64,000 nt of DNA from Streptacidiphilus sp. P02-A3a (GCF_014084105.1 NZ_CP048289.1:2737922-2801921); one strand, 5' to 3'. Shown: positions 15,741 to 24,885, numbered from the stretch's first letter. Notes: generated by a model from the sequence alone, not told the origin. Numbers and translations are program-made.

Positions 15741-16373
15741 ATGACGGACAACCGGATCAGCCGGGAGCTGGTGGTGTCGACCGCCGCCGAGTTCGTCCGG
15801 CGGCACGGGCCCGGGGCGCTCACCATGCGCGGGCTCGCCGCCGAGTTGGGCACCGCGGTCACCGCGATCTACTGGCACGTGGGCAACCGCGAGGCGCTGC
15901 TGGACGAGGTGGTGGCCCGTACCGTCAGCGAGATGGGCCGGATCGAGGCCCGGGGCGCGACCCCGGCGCTGCGGGCCGAGTCGGTGGCGCTGGAACTGCG
16001 CCGGATGCTGCGGCAGCGCCCGCATCTGATCGCGCTGGTGCACGAACGGGGCCGGACCGAGCTGATGATGCTCCCGGCGCAGCGGGCCCTGGTGCACGAG
16101 GCGCACGCGGCCGGGCTGCGCGGGGCGCGGGCGGCGGAGGCGGTGCGGGCGCTGCAGTTCCTGGTGGTGGGGTTCGTCCTGGTGGAGCGCAACCGTGAAC
16201 GGTCGCCCTCGCAGCACCCCGGCGAGCCGGAGCTGTGGGACGCCGAGGCCTCGGAGCACGACCGGCCGCTGGCCGGTGCGCTGGCCGTACCACCGGACCC
16301 GGACCGGCTGTTCGCCGCCTCGGTGCGGGCGCTGGTCGGCTCGCTGTGGCCCACCCCTCACTCGAACGAGTGA
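15741..16373 (+). CDS. TetR-family transcriptional regulator
   Basis: 210 residues. The DNA-binding domain is residues 1-55: RELVVSTAAEFVRRHG, LTMRGLAAELGTAVTAIYWH (turn and recognition helix) and NREALLDEVV. The ligand-binding C-terminal domain is Ala/Arg/Leu-rich helices with no family label. I take ATG 15741; ATG 15696 is in frame but has GAAGG directly against it. It faces the amidohydrolase operon and very probably represses it in response to a pathway substrate. Confidence 0.88.
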   Translation: MTDNRISRELVVSTAAEFVRRHGPGALTMRGLAAELGTAVTAIYWHVGNREALLDEVVARTVSEMGRIEARGATPALRAESVALELRRMLRQRPHLIALVHERGRTELMMLPAQRALVHEAHAAGLRGARAAEAVRALQFLVVGFVLVERNRERSPSQHPGEPELWDAEASEHDRPLAGALAVPPDPDRLFAASVRALVGSLWPTPHSNE

Positions 16374-16446
16374 ACTAGGCGGCGGTCGCGAAACCAGAAC
16401 GTCTCGGCCGCGTTACGCCGGATGTATTGCCACGCAGGTCGTCCCG

Positions 16447-16469
16447 ATCTACGTTCTACGCACGTAGAT
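16447..16469. promoter_or_regulatory. inverted repeat upstream of the catabolic cluster
   Basis: ATCTACGT (16447-16454) and ACGTAGAT (16462-16469) are perfect eight-base arms around TCTACGC, about 65-90 bases ahead of the carbon-nitrogen hydrolase start. It could be an operator for the four-gene cluster. The cognate regulator is not identified in the window. Confidence 0.55.
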
Positions 16470-16535
16470 ACTTGCTTCTCCGGGGCGCCGTCCGGATCTG
16501 CCGGGCGTGTCCCCGGCCGAGGGTGAGGGTGTGCC

Positions 16536-17423
16536 ATGTCGGAATCCGCAAGCAGCAGCGCCGCGCCGGAGCCCGCCGGACCGTCGCAGATCGTGCGTGC
16601 CGCCCTCGTCCAGACCAGGTGGACCGGCGACACCGAGTCCATGGTGGCGCTGCACGAGCGCTACGCGCGCGAGGCCGCCGCACAGGGGGCCGCGGTCATC
16701 GGCTTCCAGGAGGTCTTCAACGCGCCCTACTTCTGCCAGGTGCAGGACGAGCGGCACTACCAGTGGGCGGAGGCCGTCCCCGACGGCCCGACGGTGACCC
16801 GGATGCGGTCACTGGCACGGGAGTTGGGCATGGTCATGGTGGTGCCGGTGTACGAGGTCGAACAGCCCGGCGTCTACTACAACACCGCCGCCGTGATCGA
16901 CGCCGACGGCAGTTATCTCGGCAAGTACCGGAAGCACCACATCCCGCAGGTCAAGGGGTTCTGGGAGAAGTTCTACTTCAAGCCGGGCAATCTCGGCTGG
17001 CCGGTGTTCGACACCGCCGTCGGCCGGATCGGGGTCTACATCTGCTACGACCGGCACTTCCCCGAGGGCTGGCGGGCGCTCGGTCTCGCCGGGGCGCAGC
17101 TGGTCTACAACCCCTCCGCCACCAGTCGTGGGCTGTCCGGCTACCTGTGGCAGCTGGAGCAGCCCGCCGCGGCCGTCGCCAACGAGTACTTCATCGCCGC
17201 CATCAACCGTGTCGGCACCGAGGAGTACGGCGACAACGACTTCTACGGCAGCAGCTACTTCGTGGACCCGCGCGGCCAGTTCGTCGGGGAGCCGGCCTCC
17301 GACAAGGAGGAGGAGCTGGTCGTCCGCGACCTCGACTTCGGCCTGATCGAGCAGGTCCGCCACCAGTGGGCGTTCTACCGGGACCGGCGTCCGGACGCCT
17401 ACGGGCCGCTCAGCCGTCCCTGA
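16536..17423 (+). CDS. carbon-nitrogen hydrolase (beta-ureidopropionase-like)
   Basis: 295 residues, nitrilase superfamily. The Glu-Lys-Cys triad is clear: GFQEVFNAPYFC (E59), KYRKHHIP (K133) and VYICYDRHFPEGW (C170). FNAPYFC and the KGFWEKFYFKPGN loop match beta-ureidopropionases and N-carbamoyl-amino-acid hydrolases, which release ammonia and CO2 from N-carbamoyl-beta-alanine. ATG 16536 follows GGGTGAGGGTG. Together with the aminotransferase and dihydropyrimidinase next door it suggests reductive uracil/thymine degradation, although another cyclic ureide or amide could be the substrate. Confidence 0.87.
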   Translation: MSESASSSAAPEPAGPSQIVRAALVQTRWTGDTESMVALHERYAREAAAQGAAVIGFQEVFNAPYFCQVQDERHYQWAEAVPDGPTVTRMRSLARELGMVMVVPVYEVEQPGVYYNTAAVIDADGSYLGKYRKHHIPQVKGFWEKFYFKPGNLGWPVFDTAVGRIGVYICYDRHFPEGWRALGLAGAQLVYNPSATSRGLSGYLWQLEQPAAAVANEYFIAAINRVGTEEYGDNDFYGSSYFVDPRGQFVGEPASDKEEELVVRDLDFGLIEQVRHQWAFYRDRRPDAYGPLSRP

Positions 17424-17486
17424 GGCCCGCTCCCGAGGCCCGTCCTCGAAGCCCGCTCCCGAAGCCCGCTCCCGAAGCCCGGAAGA
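17422..17486. repeat. 13-bp tandem repeat between two genes
   Basis: Five tandem units of 13 bases (GAGGCCCGCTCCC, GAGGCCCGTCCTC, GAAGCCCGCTCCC twice, and a partial GAAGCCCGG) fill the gap between the carbon-nitrogen hydrolase stop and the ribosome site of the next gene. It forms no obvious hairpin and looks like slippage-generated spacer DNA. Confidence 0.8.
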
Positions 17487-17499
17487 GGAGACGAGTCGT

Positions 17500-18804
17500 A
17501 TGTCCGAGCTCATCCGTCGCCACCGCGCGGTCACCCCGGCCTGGCTGGCGCTGTACTACGACGAGCCGATCGAGCTGACCCACGGCGAGGGCCGCCACGT
17601 CTGGGACGCCCAGGGGCGGCGCTACCTGGACTTCTTCGGCGGCATCCTGACCACCATGACCGCGCACGCGCTGCCCGAGGTCACCAAGGCCGTCGCCGAA
17701 CAGGCCGGCCGGATCCTGCACACCTCCACCCTCTACCTGTCCACGCCCATGGTCGAACTCGCAGAGCAGATCGCCGAGTTGTCCGGTATCCCGGACGCCA
17801 GGGTGTTCTTCACCACCTCCGGCACCGAGGCCAACGACGCGGCGCTGCTGCTGGCCACCGCCCACCGCGGCTCCAACCAGGTGCTGGCGATGCGCAACAG
17901 CTACCACGGACGGTCGTTCACCACCGTCGGTATCACCGGCAACCGCGCCTGGTCGCCGACCAGCCTCTCGCCGCTGCAGACCCTGTACGTCCACGGCGGG
18001 GTGCGTACCCGGGGCCCGTTCGCGGGGCTGTCCGACGCCGAGTTCATCGCCGCCTGCACCGCCGACCTGGAGGACCTGCTGGGGCAGGTCGGCGGCTCGG
18101 TCGCGGCGCTGATCGCCGAGCCGATCCAGGGCGTCGGCGGGTTCACCTCCGGTCCGGACGGGCTGTTCGCCGCCTTCAAGCGGGTGCTCGACCGGTACGG
18201 CATCCCCTGGATCAGCGACGAGGTGCAGACCGGCTGGGGACGCACCGGGGACCACTTCTGGGGCTGGCAGGCCCATGCCGAGGCCGGGCCGCCCGACCTG
18301 CTCACCTTCGCCAAGGGCATCGGCAACGGCCTGTCCATGGGCGGGGTGGTCGCCCGGGCCGAGATCATGGACAGCCTCGGCGCCAACTCCATCTCCACCT
18401 TCGGCGGCAGTCCGATCACCACGGTCGGCGCCCTGGCCAACCTCCGCTACCTGCTCGACCACGACCTCCAGGGCAACGCCCGCCGCACCGGCGGGCTGCT
18501 GCTGGAACGGCTGCGCGCGGCGGAGCTGCCGATCGTCCGCGAGGTGCGCGGGCGCGGGCTGATGATCGGGGTGGAACTGGTCGACGAGGCGGGTGAACCC
18601 TCCTCCGCTGCCGCCGGGTACACCCTCGAACACGCCCGCGAGCTGGGGCTGCTGATCGGCAAGGGCGGCCCGGCCGGGAACGTGCTGCGGATCGCGCCGC
18701 CGATGACGCTCACCGCCGCCGAGGCGGCCGAGGGCGCCGAACTGCTGATCGAGGCGCTGCGTCGGGCCCAGTCCCAACTCTCCGCCCAGAAGGGGGCATC
18801 GTGA
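17500..18804 (+). CDS. class III aminotransferase (beta-alanine/omega-amino acid type)
   Basis: 434 residues, fold-type I PLP enzyme. TSGTEANDAALLLA (about 106-119) binds the phosphate, WISDEVQTGWGRTG (D240) contacts the pyridine nitrogen and LTFAKGIGNGLSMGG holds the PLP lysine K272. Closest in style to AGXT2-like and beta-alanine:pyruvate aminotransferases. In this cluster it would transaminate beta-alanine or 3-aminoisobutyrate, the products of pyrimidine ring breakdown, to the semialdehyde. ATG 17500 follows GAAGAGGAG; the next gene overlaps its end by four bases. Confidence 0.88.
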   Translation: MSELIRRHRAVTPAWLALYYDEPIELTHGEGRHVWDAQGRRYLDFFGGILTTMTAHALPEVTKAVAEQAGRILHTSTLYLSTPMVELAEQIAELSGIPDARVFFTTSGTEANDAALLLATAHRGSNQVLAMRNSYHGRSFTTVGITGNRAWSPTSLSPLQTLYVHGGVRTRGPFAGLSDAEFIAACTADLEDLLGQVGGSVAALIAEPIQGVGGFTSGPDGLFAAFKRVLDRYGIPWISDEVQTGWGRTGDHFWGWQAHAEAGPPDLLTFAKGIGNGLSMGGVVARAEIMDSLGANSISTFGGSPITTVGALANLRYLLDHDLQGNARRTGGLLLERLRAAELPIVREVRGRGLMIGVELVDEAGEPSSAAAGYTLEHARELGLLIGKGGPAGNVLRIAPPMTLTAAEAAEGAELLIEALRRAQSQLSAQKGAS

Positions 18805-20228
18805 CCGCCGTCCGGTCCCACCAGCGCACCGTCATCCGCAACGGGCTGGTCGTCACCGCCGCCGAAGAGGTGCACGCCGACGTCCTGATCGAGGGCGAGC
18901 GGGTCGCCGCGCTGGCCGCCACCGGCAGCGGGGCCGCGCGGGCCTGGACCGCCGACACCGAGTACGACGCGGCCGGGCACTACGTCATCCCCGGCGGGGT
19001 CGACGCGCACACCCACATGGAGTTGCCGTTCGGCGGCACCGCCGCCTCGGACACCTTCGAGACCGGCACCCGCGCCGCCGCCTGGGGCGGCACCACCACG
19101 ATCGTCGACTTCGCGGTGCAGTCGGTCGGCCGCTCGCTTCGGGACGGCCTGGACCGCTGGCATGCCAAGGCCGAGGGCAACTGCGCCATCGACTACGCCT
19201 TCCACATGATCATGTCGGATGTCACCGAGGACAGCCTCAAGGAGATGGACCTGCTGGTGGAGGAGGGGGTCACCTCCTTCAAGCTGTTCATGGCCTACCC
19301 GGGGGTCTTCTACAGCGACGACGGGCGGATCCTGCGCGCGATGCAGCGCTCCGCGGTCAACGGCGGTCTGATCATGATCCACGCCGAGAACGGCATCGCC
19401 ATCGACGTCCTGGTCCAGCAGGCCCTGGCCGAGGGGCGGACCTCGCCGCGCCACCACGGTGAGGTCCGGCGTGAACTACTGGAGGCCGAGGCCACCCATC
19501 GGGCGATCCAGCTGGCCCGGGTGGCCGGGGCCCCGCTGTACGTGGTCCATGTCTCCGCGGAGCAGGCGGTCGCCGAGATCGCCACCGCCCGCGACCTCGG
19601 CCTGAACGTCTTCGGCGAGACCTGTCCGCAGTACCTATTCCTGTCCACCGACAACCTCGCCGAGGCCGGGGCCGACGGCTTCGAGGGTGCCAAGTACGTG
19701 TGCAGCACCCCGCTGCGACCGCGTGAGCACCAGACCGCGCTCTGGCGCGCGCTGCGTACCAACGACCTGTCGGTGGTCTCCACCGACCACTGCCCCTTCT
19801 GCTTCGCCGGGCAGAAGGAGCTCGGCCGGGGGGACTTCTCGAAGATCCCGAACGGGCTGCCCGGCGTGGAGAACCGGATGGACCTGCTGCACCAGGCGGT
19901 GCTCGACGGGCACATCTCCCGCCGCCGCTGGATCGAACTCGCCTGCGCCACGCCCGCGCGGATGTTCGGCCTCTATCCGCGCAAGGGCACCATCGCCCCG
20001 GGGGCGGACGCGGACATCGTCATCTTCGACCCGCACGAGCGGTACACGATGTCGGCGGCCACCCACCACATGAACGTCGACTACTCGGCCTACGAGGGCC
20101 GACAGGTCACCGGACGGGCCCGGACGGTGCTGTCGCGCGGCAGCGCGGTCATCGAACAGGGCGAGTACCGGGGGCGGCCCGGCCACGGTGCCTACCTGCC
20201 GCGCGGCACCAGCCAGTACCTGATCTGA
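18801..20228 (+). CDS. dihydropyrimidinase / D-hydantoinase-type cyclic amidase
   Basis: 475 residues, cyclic amidohydrolase. GGVDAHTHMELPFGG carries the HxH metal site, SFKLFMAYPG the carbamylated lysine, IHAENG and VVHVSAEQA later metal histidines, and STDHCPFCF the catalytic Asp. This set is standard for dihydropyrimidinases, which open dihydrouracil or hydantoin rings. GTG 18801 overlaps the aminotransferase stop (GTGA). Together with the two genes before it, it forms a near-complete ring-opening, decarbamoylation and transamination route. Only the ring-reducing dehydrogenase is missing from the visible set. Confidence 0.92.
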   Translation: MTAVRSHQRTVIRNGLVVTAAEEVHADVLIEGERVAALAATGSGAARAWTADTEYDAAGHYVIPGGVDAHTHMELPFGGTAASDTFETGTRAAAWGGTTTIVDFAVQSVGRSLRDGLDRWHAKAEGNCAIDYAFHMIMSDVTEDSLKEMDLLVEEGVTSFKLFMAYPGVFYSDDGRILRAMQRSAVNGGLIMIHAENGIAIDVLVQQALAEGRTSPRHHGEVRRELLEAEATHRAIQLARVAGAPLYVVHVSAEQAVAEIATARDLGLNVFGETCPQYLFLSTDNLAEAGADGFEGAKYVCSTPLRPREHQTALWRALRTNDLSVVSTDHCPFCFAGQKELGRGDFSKIPNGLPGVENRMDLLHQAVLDGHISRRRWIELACATPARMFGLYPRKGTIAPGADADIVIFDPHERYTMSAATHHMNVDYSAYEGRQVTGRARTVLSRGSAVIEQGEYRGRPGHGAYLPRGTSQYLI

Positions 20229-20288
20229 CCCGCCGGGGCGGCGGCGTCCGCGCCGCGCCCGCACCGGCACCACGGAAAGGAGCCACTG

Positions 20289-21299
20289 ATGGACTTCGGC
20301 CTCGTCCTGCAGACCGATCCGCCCGCGCGACTGCTCATCGACCGGATGAAGCGGGCCGAGGCGGCCGGATTCAGCCACGGCTGGACCTTCGACTCGGTGG
20401 TGCTCTGGCAGGAGCCCTTCGTCATCCACAGCCGGATCCTGGCCGAGACCGAGCGGCTGAAGGTCGGTCCGATGGTGACCAACCCCTCCACCCGCGCCTG
20501 GGAGGTCACCGCCTCGCTCTTCGCCACCCTCAACGACATGTACGGCAACCGCACGGTCTGCGGCATAGGGCGTGGGGACTCGGCGGTGCGGGTCGCCGGG
20601 CGCAGGCCCGCCACCCTGGCCCGGCTCGGCGAGGCGATGCACGCCGTCAAGGAACTCGCCGAAGGACGCGAGGTGGAGATCGACGGCACCGCCGTGCGGC
20701 TGCCCTGGGTCCGCGACGGCGCGCTCCCGGTGTGGATGGGCGCCTACGGCCCCAAGGCGCTGGAGCTGACCGGGCGCCAGGCCGACGGCTTCATCCTCCA
20801 GTTGGCCGACCCGTTCCTCACCGAGTGGATGGTCAAGGCGGTCCGTTCGGCGGCCGAGTCGGCCGGGCGGGACCCGGACGCGCTGACCATCTGTGTGGCC
20901 GCGCCCGCCTATGTCACCGACGGCAGCCCGGAGCAGCTGGCGCACGCCCGGGACCAGTGCCGCTGGTTCGGCGGCATGGTCGGCAACCACGTCGCCGACC
21001 TGGTCAGCCGCTACGGCGAGCACTCCGGCCTGGTGCCCGACGCGCTCACCGACTACATCAAGGCCCGGGAGGGCTACGACTACAGCCACCACGGACGCGC
21101 CGACAACCCCGACACGGCCTTCGTCCCGGACGAGATCGTGGACCGCTTCTGCCTGGTGGGCCCGCTGTCGGCGCACCGCGAGCGGCTGGAGCGGCTCCGG
21201 GAGCTGGGGGTCGACCAGTTCGCGGTCTATGCCATGCACGACGCCATCGAGGAGGTCATCGACGCCTACGGGAGCGGGATCGTCCCGCTGTTTCACTGA
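20289..21299 (+). CDS. LLM-class F420-dependent oxidoreductase
   Basis: 336 residues, luciferase-like TIM barrel. FGLVLQTDPPA at the start, VVLWQEPFVIHSRILAET, GIGRGDSA and LPVWMGAYGPKALELTG are typical of F420-dependent reductases; it resembles the TIGR03842 subgroup as I recall it. ATG 20289 has a strong site (GGAAAGGAG), and the gene is 60 bases behind the dihydropyrimidinase on the same strand, so probably in the same transcript. Its reaction is not known. It might supply the reductive step on the pyrimidine ring or act on a ring-opening product. Confidence 0.82.
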   Translation: MDFGLVLQTDPPARLLIDRMKRAEAAGFSHGWTFDSVVLWQEPFVIHSRILAETERLKVGPMVTNPSTRAWEVTASLFATLNDMYGNRTVCGIGRGDSAVRVAGRRPATLARLGEAMHAVKELAEGREVEIDGTAVRLPWVRDGALPVWMGAYGPKALELTGRQADGFILQLADPFLTEWMVKAVRSAAESAGRDPDALTICVAAPAYVTDGSPEQLAHARDQCRWFGGMVGNHVADLVSRYGEHSGLVPDALTDYIKAREGYDYSHHGRADNPDTAFVPDEIVDRFCLVGPLSAHRERLERLRELGVDQFAVYAMHDAIEEVIDAYGSGIVPLFH

Positions 21300-21676
21300 G
21301 GGCTCTGCTCGGCGATCCCGTCGACGCGGTCGGGGTAGAAGGCCACGTGTCCGCTGATTTCGGCCACGGCCGGGTAGGGGGTCTCGTACGCCCAGACCGA
21401 GTCCGCCGAGCGCTCGCCCCCGGCGGGGACGCTGTAGTAGCTCGCCTCGCCCTTGTACGGGCAGTAGCTGGTGGTGCTGGTGCGCTCCAGCAGGGAGCGG
21501 TCCACGTCGGTGAGCGGGATGTACTGCACCGCCGGGTAGTTCGCCTCGCGCAGGGTCAGCGCGCGGCGGGTGTCGGCGACCACCCGGCCCGCCACGGTGA
21601 CCACGACGTGGCCCGGGTTGGGCTCGACGGTGATCGGATGGTCGGGGCCGGGGACCAGTACGGGCTTGTCGGTCAT
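21293..21676 (-). CDS. DUF427 domain protein
   Basis: 127 residues. The family motif is visible as REANYPAVQYIPLTDVD (about 43-59) followed by SYCPYKGEASYY (70-81). DUF427 proteins are small beta-rich cytoplasmic proteins without an agreed function. ATG 21676 is the start. The 3' end overlaps the LLM gene by seven bases in convergent orientation. Confidence 0.88.
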   Translation of the reverse strand: MTDKPVLVPGPDHPITVEPNPGHVVVTVAGRVVADTRRALTLREANYPAVQYIPLTDVDRSLLERTSTTSYCPYKGEASYYSVPAGGERSADSVWAYETPYPAVAEISGHVAFYPDRVDGIAEQSPQ

Positions 21677-21730
21677 GGCCGGTGCCTCTTCTCTGTCTCG
21701 GGTCGGGCGCGTTCCGGGGTCGGGCGCGGG

Positions 21731-22165
21731 TCAGCCGGTGCCGCTGATCCGCTCGGGCTCGATCACCAGGATCACCCGGACCTGGTCCCGGCCGCCGTAC
21801 CAGGCGTACGGGCCGCCGGTGTAGCGCTGGGCCAGCTGCTCGATGTGGTCGACCGCGCCCTCGGTGGTGATCTCCAGGACCCGACCCCGGATCTGGAAGT
21901 AGCGGGAGGGGTTCGCCGGGTCGGAGACCGCGAGGGCCACGCGCGGATCCCGGCGCAGGTTCCTGACCTTCAGGTGGGTCTGCACACTGTTGACGAGCAC
22001 CCGCTCACCGTCGGTGTCCACCCAGGTCTGCGTCACCTGCGGCGAGCCGTCGGCCATGGAGGTGGCGACGTAGCAGGTGCTCGCCCCTTTCAGCAGGTCG
22101 AGCAGGTCGTCTGTGAGTGTCACGAGGGGCTCCCGGCCGAGCGAAGGGAAACGATTCTTCTCCAT
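21731..22165 (-). CDS. PPOX-class, probably F420-dependent, oxidoreductase
   Basis: 144 residues, split beta-barrel flavin/F420 fold: CYVATSMADGSPQVTQTWVD (strands 2-3), VLVNSVQTHLKVRNLRRDPRVALAV and YFQIRGRVLEI. Such proteins reduce or oxidise small substrates with F420 or FMN. ATG 22165 follows AGGGG; a longer ATG start at 22195 is possible but has no site. It is divergent from the first P450, with a palindromic AT-rich region between them. Confidence 0.83.
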   Translation of the reverse strand: MEKNRFPSLGREPLVTLTDDLLDLLKGASTCYVATSMADGSPQVTQTWVDTDGERVLVNSVQTHLKVRNLRRDPRVALAVSDPANPSRYFQIRGRVLEITTEGAVDHIEQLAQRYTGGPYAWYGGRDQVRVILVIEPERISGTG

Positions 22166-22232
22166 GATCCCCCTGATGCTCCCGGATGTGCCCACGGAAC
22201 CGCAGGATCATGCTGGCAAAAAATACATGCCA

Positions 22233-22246
22233 ATCATTCTAATGAT
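22233..22246. promoter_or_regulatory. AT-rich palindrome between PPOX and P450 genes
   Basis: ATCATTCTAATGAT: perfect six-base arms around CT, set in the only AT-rich stretch (about 22214-22247) of the divergent gap. Probably a regulator site or part of the promoter. Confidence 0.5.
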
Positions 22247-22350
22247 CGACAGGGCTCAGTAGGGTGTTCGGCGCACCTCGACCCCGCACGTCGCCCAGAA
22301 CGCGCCCAGTACGTCGCCCCCCGCGCAGGCCTCTCAGCAAGGAGCACCCA

Positions 22351-23571
22351 GTGACAACTGCCCAGCAGGCCCCGGACATTCTGTCGGCGGAGTTCGCCGC
22401 GGACCCCTACGCGTCCTACCGGACCATGCGTGAGCAGTTCCCACTGATCTGGCACGAGGGGATGCAGAGCTACGTCATCTCCCGGTACGAGGACGTCGAG
22501 AAGGCGTTCAAGGACCCGGTCTTCACCAGTGACAACTACGACTGGCAGATCGAGCCGGTGCACGGCCGCACCATCCTGCAGATGAGCGGGCGCGAGCACT
22601 CGGTGCGGCGGGCGCTGGTCGCCCCCGCCTTCCGGGGCAAGGAGCTCCAGGAGAAGTTCCTGCCGGTGATCGAGCGCAACGCGGCCGAGCTCATCGACCG
22701 GTTCCGCGACGCCGGGGAGGCGGACCTGGTCAGCCAGTTCGCCACCTGGTTCCCGATCAACGTGATCGTCGACATGCTCGGCCTGCCGCGCGAGGACCAC
22801 GCCCGCTTCCACACCTGGTACACCTCGGTGATCGGCTTCCTGGGCAACCTCAGCCAGGATCCGGAGGTGACCGCCGCCGGGCTGCGGACCAGGCAGGAGC
22901 TGGCCGCCTACATGATTCCGGTCATCCAGGAACGGCGCGCCAACCCCGGTGACGACCTGCTGTCCACCCTGTGCACCGCGGAGATCGACGACACCAGCAT
23001 GAGCGACGAGGACATCAAGTCCTTTGTCAGCCTGCTGCTCGCGGCCGGTGGCGAGACCACGGACAAGGCCATCGCCGGGGTGTTCCGCAACCTGCTCGCC
23101 CATCCGGAGCAGCAGGCCGCCGTGCGCGCGGACCGGGGGCTGATTCCGGCCGCGTTCGCGGAGACGCTGCGGTTCACCCCGCCGGTCCACATGATCATGC
23201 GCCAGCCCTCGGAGGACGTGGTGCTCAGCGGCGGCACGGTGGCCGCGGGCAAGACGGTGACCTGCCTGATCGCGTCGGCCAACCGCGACGGGGAGCGGTA
23301 CGCGGAGCCGGACCGCTTCAACATCTTCCGCGAGGACCTGAATACGGACAACGCCTTCTCCGCCGCCGCCGACCACCTGGCCTTCGCGCTCGGTCGGCAC
23401 TTCTGCGTGGGCGCGCTGCTGGCCAAGTCCGAGATCGAGGTGGGCGTCAACCAGCTGCTGGACGCGCTGCCCGAGCTGGCCCCGGCGGACGGGGTGATCC
23501 CGGACGAGCAGGGCCTGTTCACCCGGGGCCCGGGCTCGCTGCGGGTCCGGTTCACCCCCGGCGCGGCCTGA
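22351..23571 (+). CDS. cytochrome P450 (complete motif set)
   Basis: 406 residues. LLAAGGETTDKA (I-helix oxygen-binding groove, about 230-240), ETLR (271-274, K-helix ExxR) and FALGRHFCVGALLAKSE (heme Cys 352) are all normal, so an active monooxygenase is expected. GTG 22351 follows AAGGAG; the longer ATG at 22264 is rejected because its leader is non-homologous. It is convergent with the conservon P450, 30 bases apart. No ferredoxin is adjacent, so electrons must come from elsewhere. Substrate unknown. Confidence 0.92.
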   Translation: MTTAQQAPDILSAEFAADPYASYRTMREQFPLIWHEGMQSYVISRYEDVEKAFKDPVFTSDNYDWQIEPVHGRTILQMSGREHSVRRALVAPAFRGKELQEKFLPVIERNAAELIDRFRDAGEADLVSQFATWFPINVIVDMLGLPREDHARFHTWYTSVIGFLGNLSQDPEVTAAGLRTRQELAAYMIPVIQERRANPGDDLLSTLCTAEIDDTSMSDEDIKSFVSLLLAAGGETTDKAIAGVFRNLLAHPEQQAAVRADRGLIPAAFAETLRFTPPVHMIMRQPSEDVVLSGGTVAAGKTVTCLIASANRDGERYAEPDRFNIFREDLNTDNAFSAAADHLAFALGRHFCVGALLAKSEIEVGVNQLLDALPELAPADGVIPDEQGLFTRGPGSLRVRFTPGAA

Positions 23572-23601
23572 ACCGCGCCGGGGCCCGGCCCCGTGGACCG
23601 G

Positions 23602-24885
23602 TCAGATCGAGGTGAACTCGACCGGCAGCGCGGCCGGGCCGCGCATCCAGATCGACGGACGCCACTGGATCGCCTCGGCCGGCACCGTCAGCATCACGTC
23701 CGGGAGGCGGTCGAGCAGGACCTCGACCGCCGCCCGGGCGATCACCTCCGCCAGCTCCGGCGCGGGCACCGGGCAGCGGTGCTCGCCGTGGCTGAACGAG
23801 AAGTGCGCCTGGTTGCCCACCGAGCCCGCGCTGAAGTCGGGCTGCACCGCCGGGTCGGTGTTGGCCGCCGCCAGGCCGAGCACCAGGCAGTCGCCCTTGC
23901 GGATCCGCTGCCCGGCGAGCAGGGTGTCCCGGGCGGCCCAGCGGCCGACGAAGTTCTGTGTCGGGGTGTCCAGCCACAGCACCTCGTTCAGCGCCTGGCT
24001 GACGCTGCGGCGCCCACCGGACAGGGTGACCGCGAAGCGGTCGTCGGTGAGCATCAGCCGCAGGGTGTTGCCGATCCAGTTGGAGGTCGGCTGCTGCCCG
24101 GCCGCGATGATCGAGATCATGTCCTGGATGATCTCCTCGTCGGCCAGACCCGCCGGATGCCAGAGCATCCGCGACGGGACGTCGGGGCCGGGCCTGGACC
24201 GGCCGCGCTCCAGCAGCCGGGCCATGGCGTCGTGGATCCGCTGGTACGCGTCCACCGCGCCCGGGCCGTCGTCCAGCGAGGCGGCCATGTCGCGTTCCAG
24301 GTCGAAGATCTGCGACTGGTCCAGTCCGAACAGACCGGCCACCACCCGCAGCGGGACCTGGGCGGCGTAGTCGGCCATCAGCTCGGCCGAGCCCGCTCCG
24401 GCGAAGCCGTCGATCAGCGCGTCGGCGACCCGCTCGCTGTCCGCCCGCAGCTCGAACAGGTCCACCTCGGAGAGCACGTCGGTGATCGCCCCGGCCCGCC
24501 GCTGGTGCTCGGCGCCCTCCTTGAAGAGCACCGAGGGGGTGTAGACGACGTACGGCAGCAGCGGCCAGTCCGCGGGGATCCGGTCCCAGGCGTGCCAGCG
24601 GCGGGAGTCGCGGGCGAACAGCTCCGGGTTGCTGGTCACGTAGTGGACCTCGCGGTAGCCGAGGACCAGCCAGGCCGGGATGTCGCCGTCCAGCAGGATC
24701 GGCGCGACCGGGCCGTGTTCGCGCCGCAGCGTCCGGTACAGGTCGGCCGGGTCGCTCTGGAAGACCGGTGAGTGCATCCGGGCCGCCCCGCCCAGGCCGA
24801 GCGACTCCGGGCCCAGGTGCACCGGGCAGCCGGTCGCGACCGGCGCCGGAGCCGTTTCGGCCGAGGGCTCCTGATGGGTCGTCAC
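23602..24885 (-). CDS. conservon cytochrome P450 lacking ExxR (CYP157-like)
   Basis: 427 residues. The heme loop FSFSHGEHRC (Cys 371) is present. The I-helix reads IIAAGQQPTSNW, and where ExxR should be the K-helix reads NEVLW (E301 to W304), so the Arg is missing. The CYP157 family of streptomycete conservons is known for loss of this motif, and gene position fits: it overlaps the GTPase gene by four bases as the fifth conservon gene. It may fold without the Glu-Arg-Arg triad or have a non-classical role, for example in sensing. ATG 24885 is the start. Confidence 0.9.
   Translation of the reverse strand: MTTHQEPSAETAPAPVATGCPVHLGPESLGLGGAARMHSPVFQSDPADLYRTLRREHGPVAPILLDGDIPAWLVLGYREVHYVTSNPELFARDSRRWHAWDRIPADWPLLPYVVYTPSVLFKEGAEHQRRAGAITDVLSEVDLFELRADSERVADALIDGFAGAGSAELMADYAAQVPLRVVAGLFGLDQSQIFDLERDMAASLDDGPGAVDAYQRIHDAMARLLERGRSRPGPDVPSRMLWHPAGLADEEIIQDMISIIAAGQQPTSNWIGNTLRLMLTDDRFAVTLSGGRRSVSQALNEVLWLDTPTQNFVGRWAARDTLLAGQRIRKGDCLVLGLAAANTDPAVQPDFSAGSVGNQAHFSFSHGEHRCPVPAPELAEVIARAAVEVLLDRLPDVMLTVPAEAIQWRPSIWMRGPAALPVEFTSI

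Noticed and set aside
17422-17486. Possible CRISPR-like array
   Set aside because: Units are contiguous 13-mers without spacers; simple tandem repeat only.
23579-23593. CGGGGCC/GGCCCCG inverted repeat between the convergent P450s as terminator
   Set aside because: Only seven-base arms with a one-base centre; too little to call.
22351-24885. Two P450s as a biosynthetic gene cluster
   Set aside because: No scaffold-building enzyme nearby; one P450 belongs to the conservon and the other stands alone.
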